Shown: positions 45,801 to 56,705, counted from the first letter of the stretch. The stretch: DNA of 64,000 nucleotides from Pirellulales bacterium (GCA_022448265.1 JAKVCC010000012.1:95781-159780); one strand, 5' to 3'. A program made the numbers and translations. Notes: generated by a model from the letters alone, not told the origin.

Positions 45801-47084
45801 TCAATCCAAGGTATTGGCTCCCTGGATGAGCATAACAAACTCTTCGTTCGAATTGAATTTTCCGAGCTTGCTTGTCAATTGTTCCATGGCATCGATATGG
45901 TGCATCGACGATAGTGTCCGCCGAAGCATTGTCGTCGCATGCAGCGTCTCGGGCGGCAACAGCTTTTCCTCGCGGCGCGTGCCTGATTTTTCGATGTCGA
46001 TCGAAGGCCAAATGCGACGATCGGCCAGTTTGCGATCAAGGACCATTTCCATGTTGCCGGTGCCTTTGAACTCCTGGAAGATCAAGTCGTCCATGCGGCT
46101 TCCGGTATCAATCAGCGCTGTGCCGACTATCGTAAGCGACCCACCTTCTTCAAATGCGCGGGCCGTGGCGAACAGTTTTTTCGGCACGTCCATAGCTTTG
46201 ATGTCGACGCCACCGCTCATCGTGCGGCCCGTATTGCCCACCCATTTGTTAAATGCGCGGGCTAAGCGGGTAATCGAGTCCATCAACATGAAGACATCTT
46301 TTCCCATTTCTGCCAGCCGTTGGCACCGGGCTGTCGTCAACTGCGATAGCCGTACGTGGTTTTCAACATCGTTGTCCAGGCTGCTGGCGAAGACTTCGCC
46401 GCGGACGCTGCGCTTCATGTCGGTGACTTCTTCTGGGCGTTCGTCGATCAGTAACATGACGAGCGATACGTCGGGATAATTTGTCGAAACGGCATTACTG
46501 ATGTGCTGCAAGAGGATTGTCTTGCCAGTGCGTGGTGGGGCAACAACCAAGGCGCGCTGCCCCTTGCCGAGTGGCGTCAGCAAATCCATCACCCGGGTCG
46601 TGATCGGTTCGGCTCCCGTTTCCAGTTGGTACCACTGTTCTGGATTAATGGGGGTCAGCTCGTCAAACCCTTTGACGCTGGCGTAATCTTCCGGGGCCAT
46701 GCCATCGACATCTAGAAGCTCGCGCAAGCGTGGTCCCTGCTGCTTGCGATGGTGTTGGACCATGCCTTGGAGCAACAGCCCTTCTCGCAGTCCAAACTTT
46801 TCAATCATCGTGCCGGGCACAAACGGATCGCTGCGCTCGCGCGTGAAGCTGGTGGCCGGATCCCTGAGGAATCCATAGCCATTGGGATGTAACTCCAATA
46901 CACCCGAGCCGGCTACCAGCGGCAATGGATCTTCGCCATCGGCGTAGTCCGGCTCGCGATAATTATTTTTTTGAAAAGAGTTACGTCGCCGTCCCCCTCC
47001 CCGGCCGCCGCCTCCAGAGCGGTTGTTGGCGCCCTTGTTGTTCCGGCCACGATATCGGCCTCCTGCTCGTTGCTTTTTTGCCAT
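45801..47084 (-). CDS. rho: Transcription termination factor Rho
   Basis: A 427-residue hexameric RNA helicase from ATG 47084 (the frame reaches a TTG at 47102). The N-terminal 45 residues are a basic Arg/Gly/Asn-rich extension (GGGGRGGGRRRNSF) in place of the classic N-terminal helix bundle. Then come the cold-shock-like RNA-binding domain (GVLELHPNGYGFLRDP), Walker A (APPRTGKT), LLIDERPEEVTDM and the Walker B region VFMLMDSITRLARAFN, with the Q/R-loop region intact. It terminates untranslated transcripts. A tRNA gene follows 14 bp downstream on the same strand. Confidence 0.96.
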   Translation of the reverse strand: MAKKQRAGGRYRGRNNKGANNRSGGGGRGGGRRRNSFQKNNYREPDYADGEDPLPLVAGSGVLELHPNGYGFLRDPATSFTRERSDPFVPGTMIEKFGLREGLLLQGMVQHHRKQQGPRLRELLDVDGMAPEDYASVKGFDELTPINPEQWYQLETGAEPITTRVMDLLTPLGKGQRALVVAPPRTGKTILLQHISNAVSTNYPDVSLVMLLIDERPEEVTDMKRSVRGEVFASSLDNDVENHVRLSQLTTARCQRLAEMGKDVFMLMDSITRLARAFNKWVGNTGRTMSGGVDIKAMDVPKKLFATARAFEEGGSLTIVGTALIDTGSRMDDLIFQEFKGTGNMEMVLDRKLADRRIWPSIDIEKSGTRREEKLLPPETLHATTMLRRTLSSMHHIDAMEQLTSKLGKFNSNEEFVMLIQGANTLD

Positions 47085-48471
47085 CAGAAACGTCTTCCTC
47101 AAAATTCGTCAAATCAAAAACATGAACCATTCATGGTGGCATGCCTATCAGGCATGAAGCCAGCCAATGAAGGTCGCCGCCGACCGGACTGCGCCGGTTG
47201 CCAACCCTAGCGGGTTTGCTAACTTTTCCGACACAAAAAATCCCACAGACCGGCTAAACCACGGTAGCCACAAGGCTCCGCTTCCGTGCAAACCGCACCT
47301 GTTAGAAACCGGCACTGCGAAGCAACACCGCGCTTACAAAGCGATTTGCGTGTCCGAATTGTTCTGTCAGTGCGTGCCGAAACCGTTTGCGGCACATGCG
47401 CACTCTAGCCGCCCAGTTTGACGGCCCATGTGGCAAAACGCCTGTGGAATGGCACCAACGAGGCGTCGCTGCACTGAACTCGCATGTCTTTCTAGGTCTT
47501 ACGCCCTATGCCGCTGACCGCACTGGGACGCAATCTGGAAAGAGCTTTCGTTCCTGCCGTTATGGCACCGCTGGTTTTTTCCAGCTAAGGCCTGCCAGCA
47601 TTGGATTGCCAAGCTAGGTGCCACGTGGGTACCAGCTTGGGTAATTCGCTTGTTTGCGCCGCCAAACACGCGGCGGCGGGGTAAAGCGTACTCTGACCTA
47701 TGGTCAGGAATTTTAATAAATCGGTGTTTGCTAACACCAGTCCGGCGTAGAGACATAATCTCTAACACCAATCGCTATCATCAAAAAAGATGCCTTTGGC
47801 AAACCAGATTGCGATAACAGTCGTTAATGGAAACCTAAACGAAGAAGCCGAACTTGCGGCCTTTAGATCCTGCTTTCAGCCAGGCAGGGTTGTGAACACC
47901 ACGCCAATATCATTCAGAACTTGGTCTATGTCAAGCTTGCTTCTTGTCCGGTGAAAAAAAAGCAGTTCATACGAGTCTCGACTGGCTTGATTTTTTACTG
48001 CACAAACTTGTGCAGCGAATCGCCACTCATCGGCGGCCTGCGTCGTAGAGCGAGGGACCCTAAGCGACGTGGCACAAACTGCGACACCTGTGTTCCCCCG
48101 AAGTGCTTATGCGGAACGTCTTTGGGGCCGCTTGCGCCTGCAGCGGAATTCCCCACGGCAGAAAACTGGTCCAGCTATGAAGGTGGCCGACACAGGCATC
48201 GGCGACCGCTAGCCTACTGACAGTATATCGCAGAAACTACTGCCAGGTGCATGTAAAGCTAGGATGTGTGCGCAAGCTATTGCTACAAAACGACTTGCAT
48301 TAATTTCTCCCGGTTCGAACAGGGCTGGTCCCAGCCCGTTTTCGGCAGAAATCCTGCAAAGTTGACTTAGACGGAAAATTTTGACAAAGTTGCCCGGTGC
48401 CATATCCGATTCATAGGGTCAAGGACTATGTATTCGACCAGTTATAGCAATTTTATGCGAATGGATTCGCC
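47085..48471. other. 1.4-kb gene-free region rich in hairpins
   Basis: No credible coding sequence was found; the open frames here are short, overlapping and without motifs. The region carries many inverted repeats, including a cluster of five hairpins at 47609-47764 (listed separately) and an 18-bp palindrome CTGCACAA-AC-TTGTGCAG at 47998-48015. It lies between divergent rho and thioredoxin-like genes, so both promoters should be inside it. Confidence 0.6.
47609..47764. ncRNA. Candidate structured RNA: five consecutive hairpins
   Basis: Within 156 bp lie five stem-loops with perfect or near-perfect stems: 47609-47640 (CCAAGCT and GGTGCC arms, 13 bp with one bulged A and one G-T pair), 47657-47675 (CGCCGC/GCGGCG), 47693-47707 (CTGACC-TAT-GGTCAG), 47723-47738 (GGTGTT-TGCT-AACACC) and 47748-47764 (TAGAGA-CATAA-TCTCTA). 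Chance should give far fewer. Strand is undetermined, no known RNA family was recognised, and a DNA-level repeat remains possible. Confidence 0.45.
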
Positions 48472-49848
48472 ATGGATATGCGACGATTTTTCTCCGGCCG
48501 CCTACTCAGTGTTGCCTTATCGGTTGTCTTAATCAGCCAAGCGGCTCAGGCGGAATCGATCAACTGGCGCGTTAACCTCGACGCCGCAAAAGTCGAGGCG
48601 AGCCGGTCAGGCCGGTTCGTACTACTTCATTTTTGGACGCCAAGCTGTGGACCGTGCCGGGTGCTCGAACGCGATGTTTTTGCGCTGCCCCAGGTTGGCG
48701 CGGCCTTGGAAAAAGACTTTGTGCCGGTGAAAGTCAACGCCGATGTCTCACCAGCTTTGGCTAGCTACTATCAGATCGACCGCCTGCCTTCAGAAATTGT
48801 GTTGTCGCCCCAGGGAACTTCGCTAACCCGGTTGAGTTGCCCAATGACGGCTGATGCATATGCAGCACAACTGGCCGACGTGGCCCGGCACTTCCGGCAG
48901 GCACTGGGCAGTCAGAAAACACCCCAACCGACGGTCGTGCAGTCCGCGTACGCCGGATTGGAATTTGGGCGGCAGGGCGCCGCCGCAACTCCGCCGGCAG
49001 CGCCACCGGTGGCTGCACCTCCGCAGCCCACGGTTACGAATAATCCTTACGTGGGCAAACCGCCTTTAGTTGCCCGGCCCAAAGTGTCTCAGAGCCTCTC
49101 GGCGCCGGCAGCCCAGATCGCCGATAATCGCTACACAGCGTCTGTACCTGCGTACGCGCCGGTAACGCAGACGCAGCCGCCGGCCACACCACCATTGACT
49201 ATGGCTGCGCCGGCGCCAACTGCGGCGCCTACACCGACTACTGCTCCTGTTGCCCCGGTGCCCGCTGCCACTGCGCGTCCAGTTGTGGCAGCGCCTTCAC
49301 TGGCAGCAAAGGCTGCGCCGCAGCTATCCGAGGTCCAGACAACCTCTGCGCAATCAGCGGAGCCGCTGAAGGTAGAGATTACGCTCCCACAGCAATCCAA
49401 CCCGCAGTCGGTTGCATCACGGACGATCCCGACTTCCAACATCGCTGCCAGATTGCCGGAGGGCTCGCCGCCACTTGGGTTCGAAGGGTATTGTCCTGTC
49501 TCCTTGAAATACGAGCGCAAATGGGTTGCGGGTAGATTGCAATTTGGCGCCTACCATCACGGGCGGACGTACCTATTTGCTGGGTACAAGCAGCAGCAGC
49601 AGTTTCTCGCCAGTCCGGATGTGTATAGTCCGGTGTTTGCTGGACTGGATGCTGTAAAGATGTTGGACGAAAACCAGCAAGTCGATGGCAGTCGGAAGTT
49701 TGGGTTTGAATATCGGGGCGCGTTTTACTTGTTTTCAAGTCAGGAAACAATGGCACGATTCGCCGAGAGCCCCGATCGCTACTCTGCCGGAGTTCGCCAG
49801 GCCATGAATCGCATGGACGCAAGTTCTTCTCATGTGATGCGGCGTTAG
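48472..49848 (+). CDS. Thioredoxin-like secreted protein with proline-rich linker and YHS-like C-terminus
   Basis: A 458-residue exported protein. The signal peptide covers about residues 1-27. A thioredoxin-fold domain follows with FWTPSCGPCRVL (Cys59, Cys62) and the cis-proline region RLPSEIVLSPQG. Then comes a long Pro/Ala/Thr-rich linker (about residues 150-320). The C-terminal part has two related YHS-like units: GYCPVSLKYERKWVAG with YHHGRTYLFAGYKQQQQF, and FGFEYRGAFYLFSSQETMARF. YHS domains often bind metal, and only the first unit keeps a cysteine. A periplasmic thiol or metal-handling role is plausible. ATG 48478 is an alternative start. Confidence 0.8.
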   Translation: MDMRRFFSGRLLSVALSVVLISQAAQAESINWRVNLDAAKVEASRSGRFVLLHFWTPSCGPCRVLERDVFALPQVGAALEKDFVPVKVNADVSPALASYYQIDRLPSEIVLSPQGTSLTRLSCPMTADAYAAQLADVARHFRQALGSQKTPQPTVVQSAYAGLEFGRQGAAATPPAAPPVAAPPQPTVTNNPYVGKPPLVARPKVSQSLSAPAAQIADNRYTASVPAYAPVTQTQPPATPPLTMAAPAPTAAPTPTTAPVAPVPAATARPVVAAPSLAAKAAPQLSEVQTTSAQSAEPLKVEITLPQQSNPQSVASRTIPTSNIAARLPEGSPPLGFEGYCPVSLKYERKWVAGRLQFGAYHHGRTYLFAGYKQQQQFLASPDVYSPVFAGLDAVKMLDENQQVDGSRKFGFEYRGAFYLFSSQETMARFAESPDRYSAGVRQAMNRMDASSSHVMRR

Positions 49849-49940
49849 GGACCCAATGTTTGGATCGCCGTGGTGGTCTGTGGCAAGCTAGCCTGGGCCC
49901 CTAGCTATGGGGCACCGCCCGTCCATTCTTCCAATGGGGC

Positions 49941-51368
49941 TTAGCCAGAATCGTCCGAGTCACCCCCAGACGGCAGTCCCAGATAATTGTGAGCGTTGGC
50001 AAAACAAATATTGCCAATCATCGGGCCCAGCAGGCTGTCGTCGTCTGGGATCGCACCACGCTCGACATCCGTTCCCAGTAGGTCACACAAGCAGCGGCGG
50101 AAATACTCATGCCGCGGATAAGACAAAAAAGACCGAGAGTCGGTGAGCATGCCGATAAAGTGGAAAAGTAATCCCTGATTGGAAAGCGTGTTCAAATGGG
50201 CTCGCATGCCGTCCCATTGATCTTGAAACCACCAGGCACTACCCCACTGCAATTTGCCCGCCGACGCACCGGACTGGAAGTTGCCGATCATGGTGGCAAA
50301 GATGCCGTTGTCGGCCGGATTGAGGTTGTAAAGGATAGTTTTGGGCAATGCATTTTCCTGGTCGAGACGGCCCAGAAAACTCGCTAGCGATTGCGCTTGA
50401 GGCCAGTCGCCGATCGAATCACAGCCAACGTCGCGGCCCAACGTTTGCAGCATGCGCCCGCTATTGTTGCGGAGCGCGCCCAGGTGCAGTTGTTGGACCC
50501 ATCCTTTTTCAGCGTCCCAACGTCCAAAGTGAAGCATCAGGTGGGTAGCGAACTGCTCCTGCTCAAGCGGTGAGGTGGCTTGCCCCGATCGCCCTTTGTC
50601 AAAAATCACAGAGGCCGTTTCTTCGCTACAAAAAGCAGCCGGGCACCGTTCCAGGCCGTGATCGGAGAGGCGGCAACCACGTTGGTGAAAAAAGTCGTGG
50701 CGCGCCTCAAGCCCGTCAAGTAGGTTCTGCAAACTGCTGATTTCGAGGTCGCACGCCCGCGCGAGCCGATCAACCCACGCATTGAACTCGGCCGGTTGGC
50801 CAACCGCTAGGGCAGCGTCGGGTCGAAAGGTGGGGTAGACGCGCGTCGCCAGTTTGCTGCCGGCAATGGCCTGGTGATGGCACAGGTCGTCGGCTGGATC
50901 GTCGGTCGTGCAAACGCCCTGGACCCCGAACTTGTGAAAAATGCCGCGCGGCGTCAGGGCATCACTTTGGAGCCGCTCATTGGCGACCTGCCAGATCCGC
51001 TCCGCCGATTGCTCATTGAGAAGCTCATTGATATTGAAGTAGCGCTGAAGTTCCAAATGTGTCCAGTGATACAGCGGATTGCGCAGTGTCTGGGGGACCG
51101 TGCGGGCCCAGGCCAGAAACGAGTCGTAAGGATCCGTGTCGCCCGTGCAGAACCGCTCGGCGACGCCGGCCGTTCGCATTGCTCGCCACTTATAGTGGTC
51201 GCCTGCGAGCCAGGCTTCCGTCAGGTTTTTAAATCGGCGATTGGCAGCGATTTCAGCGGCCGGCAAGTGCGTGTGGTAATCCAGGATCGGCTGTGGCTTA
51301 GCGAATTCGTGGTAAAGGCGCCGCGCGGTGGCAGTTTGCAGCAGAAAATCTTCGTGGATCAATGGCAT
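49941..51368 (-). CDS. uxaC: Glucuronate (uronate) isomerase
   Basis: A 475-residue amidohydrolase-fold enzyme from ATG 51368 (the frame reaches a GTG at 51374). Family motifs: LDYHTHLPAAEIA with the HxH metal pair, the following KWRAMRTAGV, VCTTDDPADDLCHHQAIA, and TILYNLNPADNGIFATMIGNF, then a LTDSRSFLSYPRHEYFRR segment. It interconverts glucuronate or galacturonate with the corresponding ketouronate, the first step of uronic-acid use. It stands apart from the sugar locus; no uronate transporter or downstream enzyme is next to it. Confidence 0.95.
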   Translation of the reverse strand: MPLIHEDFLLQTATARRLYHEFAKPQPILDYHTHLPAAEIAANRRFKNLTEAWLAGDHYKWRAMRTAGVAERFCTGDTDPYDSFLAWARTVPQTLRNPLYHWTHLELQRYFNINELLNEQSAERIWQVANERLQSDALTPRGIFHKFGVQGVCTTDDPADDLCHHQAIAGSKLATRVYPTFRPDAALAVGQPAEFNAWVDRLARACDLEISSLQNLLDGLEARHDFFHQRGCRLSDHGLERCPAAFCSEETASVIFDKGRSGQATSPLEQEQFATHLMLHFGRWDAEKGWVQQLHLGALRNNSGRMLQTLGRDVGCDSIGDWPQAQSLASFLGRLDQENALPKTILYNLNPADNGIFATMIGNFQSGASAGKLQWGSAWWFQDQWDGMRAHLNTLSNQGLLFHFIGMLTDSRSFLSYPRHEYFRRCLCDLLGTDVERGAIPDDDSLLGPMIGNICFANAHNYLGLPSGGDSDDSG

Positions 51369-51623
51369 ACTCACGCGTTCCGTTCAGACGCATAGGGGTA
51401 GACTTCATGGATCGTAGCACGAATAGCAAAGGCTCCGGAAGAGGCTAGAGACTGAAGACGAAAGGCAGTAAGCTATGGAAAGTGCAGCCAAGCTTGCGCG
51501 CCTTGAGTCCTGAGACGCCTACTTTCATCGTTGTCATGGCAAGGCGAGGTGGCGGCGGTTGGTGGCCCATCACCGGTTGCGTGCCAACGCAGCTATCCCT
51601 CAACTCTTACCACGCCACTGTTC

Positions 51624-52553
51624 ATGCGCCACTTTGCTGATGATTTATCGTATGCCGTGGAGCGCGCCGGGAATCCAGTCGTGGTTGGTCTCGACCCTCG
51701 CTGGGATTGGCTGCCCTCTTCTTTGGCGACGGGTGACCCGGCTGATTTCTCGCGTCGGGCGCAGGCCTTTGAGCAGTTTTGTTGTGAAATCATCGACGTC
51801 GTTGCTACGCAGGTGCCTGCTGTCAAACCTCAGGCGGCATTCTTCGAAGAGTGCGGTCCGGCCGGAATGGTTGCGCTGGGGCATGTGATAGCGCATGCGC
51901 GTCAAGCGGGTCTGCTGGTAATTCTGGATGGCAAGCGGAACGACATCGGTTCGACCGCCGAAGCCTATGCTCGCGGTATCTTGGGGCGAGATGGCCAAAG
52001 TGCGTGGGAGGCTGATGCGCTGACAGTGAGTCCCTATCTGGGCGCCGACAGTTTGGAGCCCTTTGTCAACATTGCCGAGGAGCGGGGCGCAGGTCTCTTT
52101 GTCCTGGTCAAGACGTCGAACCCGGGCAGTCATATGTTGCAAGATCAGCAATTGGAGCGTGGCGCTGTGTATCGCTACGTTGCCGAATTTGTGGAAGAGC
52201 ACTCCGAACGGACCCGCGGTGCGCGCGGTTACGGTATCGTAGGCGCAGTGGTCGGCGCCACCTACCCTGAGCAGCTCGCTGAACTGCGGACCGCCATGCC
52301 GCAAACCTGGTTCTTGGTGCCCGGATTCGGCAGCCAGGGGGGGACGGCCCAGGATGTGGCTTTGGCGTTCGATCAGCGCGGCCTGGGAGCGATCATCAAC
52401 AATTCGCGTGCCATCAACTTCGCCCACCGTCGCCCCGAATATCGGCAACGCTTTGGCGAAGCCCGCTGGCAGGAAGCGGTGGCCGCCGCCACCCGAGAAA
52501 TGATCGCCCAGCTTCGCGCAGAAACCCCCGCGGGAAAAATCGCCGCGCCGTAG
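51624..52553 (+). CDS. pyrF: Orotidine-5'-phosphate decarboxylase
   Basis: A 309-residue enzyme of the longer (type 2) OMP decarboxylase group, from ATG 51624. The catalytic Lys-Asp arrangement is seen in ILDGKRNDIGSTAEAYA. VVGLDPRWDWLP at the N-terminus and FLVPGFGSQGGTAQDV near the C-terminus form the phosphate-binding region. It makes UMP, the last step of pyrimidine synthesis. The frame is open further upstream (51531), but those residues do not resemble the family. It is isolated, with no other pyr gene adjacent. Confidence 0.94.
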   Translation: MRHFADDLSYAVERAGNPVVVGLDPRWDWLPSSLATGDPADFSRRAQAFEQFCCEIIDVVATQVPAVKPQAAFFEECGPAGMVALGHVIAHARQAGLLVILDGKRNDIGSTAEAYARGILGRDGQSAWEADALTVSPYLGADSLEPFVNIAEERGAGLFVLVKTSNPGSHMLQDQQLERGAVYRYVAEFVEEHSERTRGARGYGIVGAVVGATYPEQLAELRTAMPQTWFLVPGFGSQGGTAQDVALAFDQRGLGAIINNSRAINFAHRRPEYRQRFGEARWQEAVAAATREMIAQLRAETPAGKIAAP

Positions 52554-52681
52554 GATACAGCCCGACCATCCAATCCAACAACGGATCGCTACCTGCCGAT
52601 CTGAGGTCTAGGGATCTTCGTGTCGCCAACGAGCCACCATCACAAGCTGTTATTGGTCGGGAGCCGGGTATTTGCCGCTCC

Positions 52682-54241
<1,560 letters not shown>

Positions 54242-54421
54242 GGTAGCAGGTTGCGAAGTTGGGATGACAAGGCGCAAGTGAAGTAGACAGCTTAGCAACG
54301 GAATAAATGGCCGACAACGGCCGTCGGTGGCGGTCTTCCGTCACCGACAGCCCGATGCTGCAAGTGCTTACAACAACACCCGTTAATCTTGACACTCTCC
54401 GACGCCCGGCTAGAATCCCCG

Positions 54422-54513
54422 TAGAACCTGCTAGCCCCCTATTTCAAAACCAACAGTCGGTGGCAAGATTCCCTAGAATTGTGGCCCCAAACTAGGTTTT
54501 GAAACAGGTTCTA
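54422..54513 (+). repeat. Dispersed inverted-repeat element, copy B
   Basis: A 92-bp copy in the same orientation as copy A, from TAGAACC (54422) to GGTTCTA (54513), with an extra 11 bases in the left arm. The interior (CAGTCGGTGGCAAGATTCCC, then GAATTGTGGCCCCAAAC) is the best-preserved version. It lies in the gap between the divergent trpE and mcsA genes. Confidence 0.85.
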
Positions 54514-54567
54514 CGATTATGGAAAGATTCGTCCGCCAACCCAAACCCACAAAGCGCTGGTGGTGCC

Positions 54568-55167
54568 ATGAAATGTCAGAAATGCGATCATCGCCAGGCG
54601 ACTTTTCATATCACCGATTTGGTCGATGGGAAGCCGAGTGAATTGCATTTGTGTGAAGAGTGCGCGCAAAACTACCTCAGTCCGGCTTCCGAGGACGCTT
54701 CGGAAGTGATGCCGGCGATGGCAGGCTTGTTGGCACAGCATCTGGCGGTCGGTGAAACAGCCGATCAGTTGGCCCGTCTAGACCAAAGGGTTTGTCCCGT
54801 CTGTGCGATATCGTTCCTTGAGTTTCGCAAGCAAGGTCGATTAGGCTGTCCGCATGACTATGTTTATTTTTCTGAAGAGTTGGAACCGTTGTTGCTTAAT
54901 ATCCACGATCAAGTCCACCATATCGGTAAGGTTCCCACTCGTTGTCCGGAAGGAGCCGACCAACAAACCCAACTCATTCTTATGCGGCGCGATATGAAAG
55001 AGGCAGTTTCGTCCGAAAATTACGAGTTGGCATCTGAATTGCGAGATCAGATTCGTGCGATTGAAAGCCAATCGAGTCTTGGCGCTGACGAGTCTCCTGA
55101 TGCAGAGTCCGGAGATGCAGATTCCGGAGATGTAGAGGCCCAGCATCCCGACCCGGAATCACCATGA
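54568..55167 (+). CDS. mcsA: Protein-arginine kinase activator McsA (zinc-finger, UVR motif)
   Basis: A 199-residue protein from ATG 54568. The N-terminal half has the paired CxxC zinc sites (KCQKC, CEEC) and later CPVC plus a single Cys in GRLGCPHDYVYF. The C-terminal half has a UvrB/UvrC-type motif (LMRRDMKEAVSSENYELASE, LRDQIRAIE). The tail is acidic, with repeated DAESGD-like units. In Firmicutes McsA activates the arginine kinase McsB in protein quality control. Here it overlaps mcsB by four bases (ATGA), so the pair is coupled. No ctsR or clpC gene is adjacent. Confidence 0.92.
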   Translation: MKCQKCDHRQATFHITDLVDGKPSELHLCEECAQNYLSPASEDASEVMPAMAGLLAQHLAVGETADQLARLDQRVCPVCAISFLEFRKQGRLGCPHDYVYFSEELEPLLLNIHDQVHHIGKVPTRCPEGADQQTQLILMRRDMKEAVSSENYELASELRDQIRAIESQSSLGADESPDAESGDADSGDVEAQHPDPESP

Positions 55168-56252
55168 ATATTGACGATCTTGTCAGCACCAGCGGAGAGT
55201 GGATGAAGGGCTCCGGCCCGGAGTCAGATATTGTCATTAGCAGTCGTATTCGGCTGGCACGGAATCTTGCTGATTTCCCCTTTATTTCGCGGACCACCGA
55301 ATCCGACCGGGCGGAAATCGAGAAGATTTTGGGAGGCCGCATCGCAGCGCTACGCGAGGCAAAAAACACGCCGCTGGAAACCTTCTACGTCAACGTTGGC
55401 GATCTCGAAGAGGTGGATCGCCAGTTTCTGGTAGAACGCCAACTTATTAGCCGCGAGCATGCCGACAGCGACGGCGCGCGAGCAGTTGCGATTGACTGTG
55501 CCGAGCGGTTTAGCGTGATGATCAACGAAGAGGACCATCTTCGTTTTCAGGTCATGCACAGCGGCCTGGATCTCGAATCCGCTTGGCAAAAGATCAATGA
55601 GCTGGACAACCTGATTGAAGAGCAGGTGACCTACGCATTCAGCAATAAGCTGGGTTATCTGACGGCTTGCCCAACCAACGTGGGTACTGGGCTACGCGTG
55701 AGCGTCATGCTCCATCTGCCTGCCTTGGTGATCACGCGCCAGATTGAAAAAGTTTTCAAGAGTTTGCAGAAGATTAACCTGGCCGTACGCGGTTTGTATG
55801 GCGAAGGCTCGCAGGCGATGGGCGATTTTTACCAGATTAGCAACCAGATAACCCTGGGAATGACCGAAGAAGAGCTATCCAAGAAAGTGTCGGACGTAGT
55901 GCCGGTGCTGATTGACTATGAGCGGCAAGCCCGTGAATTTCTTGTCCGCGAGAGTCAGGAAACCCTGCATGATCGCGTTAGCCGCGCGTTCGGTATATTG
56001 CGTACCGCTCAGACGATCAGCTCCGAAGAGACGATGCATCTGCTTTCCAGCGTGCGAATGGGTGTCAATCTGGGGCTTATCGGTGAACTGGAGATTCCCA
56101 CAATCAATAAATTGTTTATCCACACGCAACCCGCGCATCTCCAAAAACTGTCGGGTAGCGAGCTCGAAAAATTCGATCGCAATGTCGAACGAGCCTCTTA
56201 CCTGCGTCGGCAACTCAATGCCGACAAACCGGGTGATTCCTCGCAGAATTAG
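55164..56252 (+). CDS. mcsB: Protein arginine kinase McsB
   Basis: A 362-residue phosphagen-kinase-family enzyme. Motifs: SSRIRLARNLADFPF (nucleotide and phosphate contacts), NEEDHLRFQVM (catalytic glutamate loop), TACPTNVGTGLRVSVMLHLP (the cysteine region) and RGLYGEGSQAMGDFYQISNQ (the arginine-rich nucleotide loop). It phosphorylates protein arginine residues, marking proteins for ClpC-ClpP degradation in Firmicutes. The start overlaps the mcsA stop. Length and motifs are complete. Confidence 0.95.
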   Translation: MNIDDLVSTSGEWMKGSGPESDIVISSRIRLARNLADFPFISRTTESDRAEIEKILGGRIAALREAKNTPLETFYVNVGDLEEVDRQFLVERQLISREHADSDGARAVAIDCAERFSVMINEEDHLRFQVMHSGLDLESAWQKINELDNLIEEQVTYAFSNKLGYLTACPTNVGTGLRVSVMLHLPALVITRQIEKVFKSLQKINLAVRGLYGEGSQAMGDFYQISNQITLGMTEEELSKKVSDVVPVLIDYERQAREFLVRESQETLHDRVSRAFGILRTAQTISSEETMHLLSSVRMGVNLGLIGELEIPTINKLFIHTQPAHLQKLSGSELEKFDRNVERASYLRRQLNADKPGDSSQN

Positions 56253-56705
56253 CCCGTGTTTTTTCTGAGTTTTATAGCGTGAGTGCATCTTCGTAGTCCC
56301 GCTGGTAATCGTCCGACAATTAGCGTGCGGTCAGATCGCCGTTGCCTAATTGCGGCAGCGTGGTACGGCCTTGCATACGAACAAAAAAGATTGGCGATTT
56401 TTGCGCATAAATGGTGATACCCCAACTCTCGGCTTGCAGAGGTATGCTGTTGTTTGCACGCGGACTTTTTCGTCCATTAGCCCGTCGCCTGACGGGCGTC
56501 CCAGTCGGCCAACTAAATCTTCGCACCTAGCGAGCAGGTAAGCGTCTGCTGCATGACTGAGAGTCGAGTTGGGGGTAGAGGCCTAGCGGTGCTCTTCGCT
56601 TGATTTCATTCCAAAACGAGCTTCCGGTACAAAGTTCGCGTAATTTGAGGCCCCAAAGTCGGGAATTGAAATGGCAGGTAAGCTCTGGCCTTTGGGCCGC
56701 GGGTG
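56253..56705. other. Gap between mcsB and the CPXCG gene, with a degenerate repeat copy
   Basis: About 450 bp without a credible gene. Its second half contains a diverged copy of the dispersed repeat (56607-56679). Confidence 0.5.
56607..56679 (+). repeat. Dispersed repeat, degenerate copy D (tentative)
   Basis: ATTCCAAAAC at the left, TTTGAGGCCCCAAA in the middle and TTGAAATGGCAGGT at the right line up with copy B (ATTTCAAAAC, TTGTGGCCCCAAAC, TTGAAACAGGT) over about 73 bp, with several mismatches and small gaps. Confidence 0.5.

Noticed and set aside
47499..47771. 90-codon minus-strand open frame in the rho/thioredoxin-like gap
   Set aside because: It runs through the hairpin cluster, has poor composition and no ribosome site.
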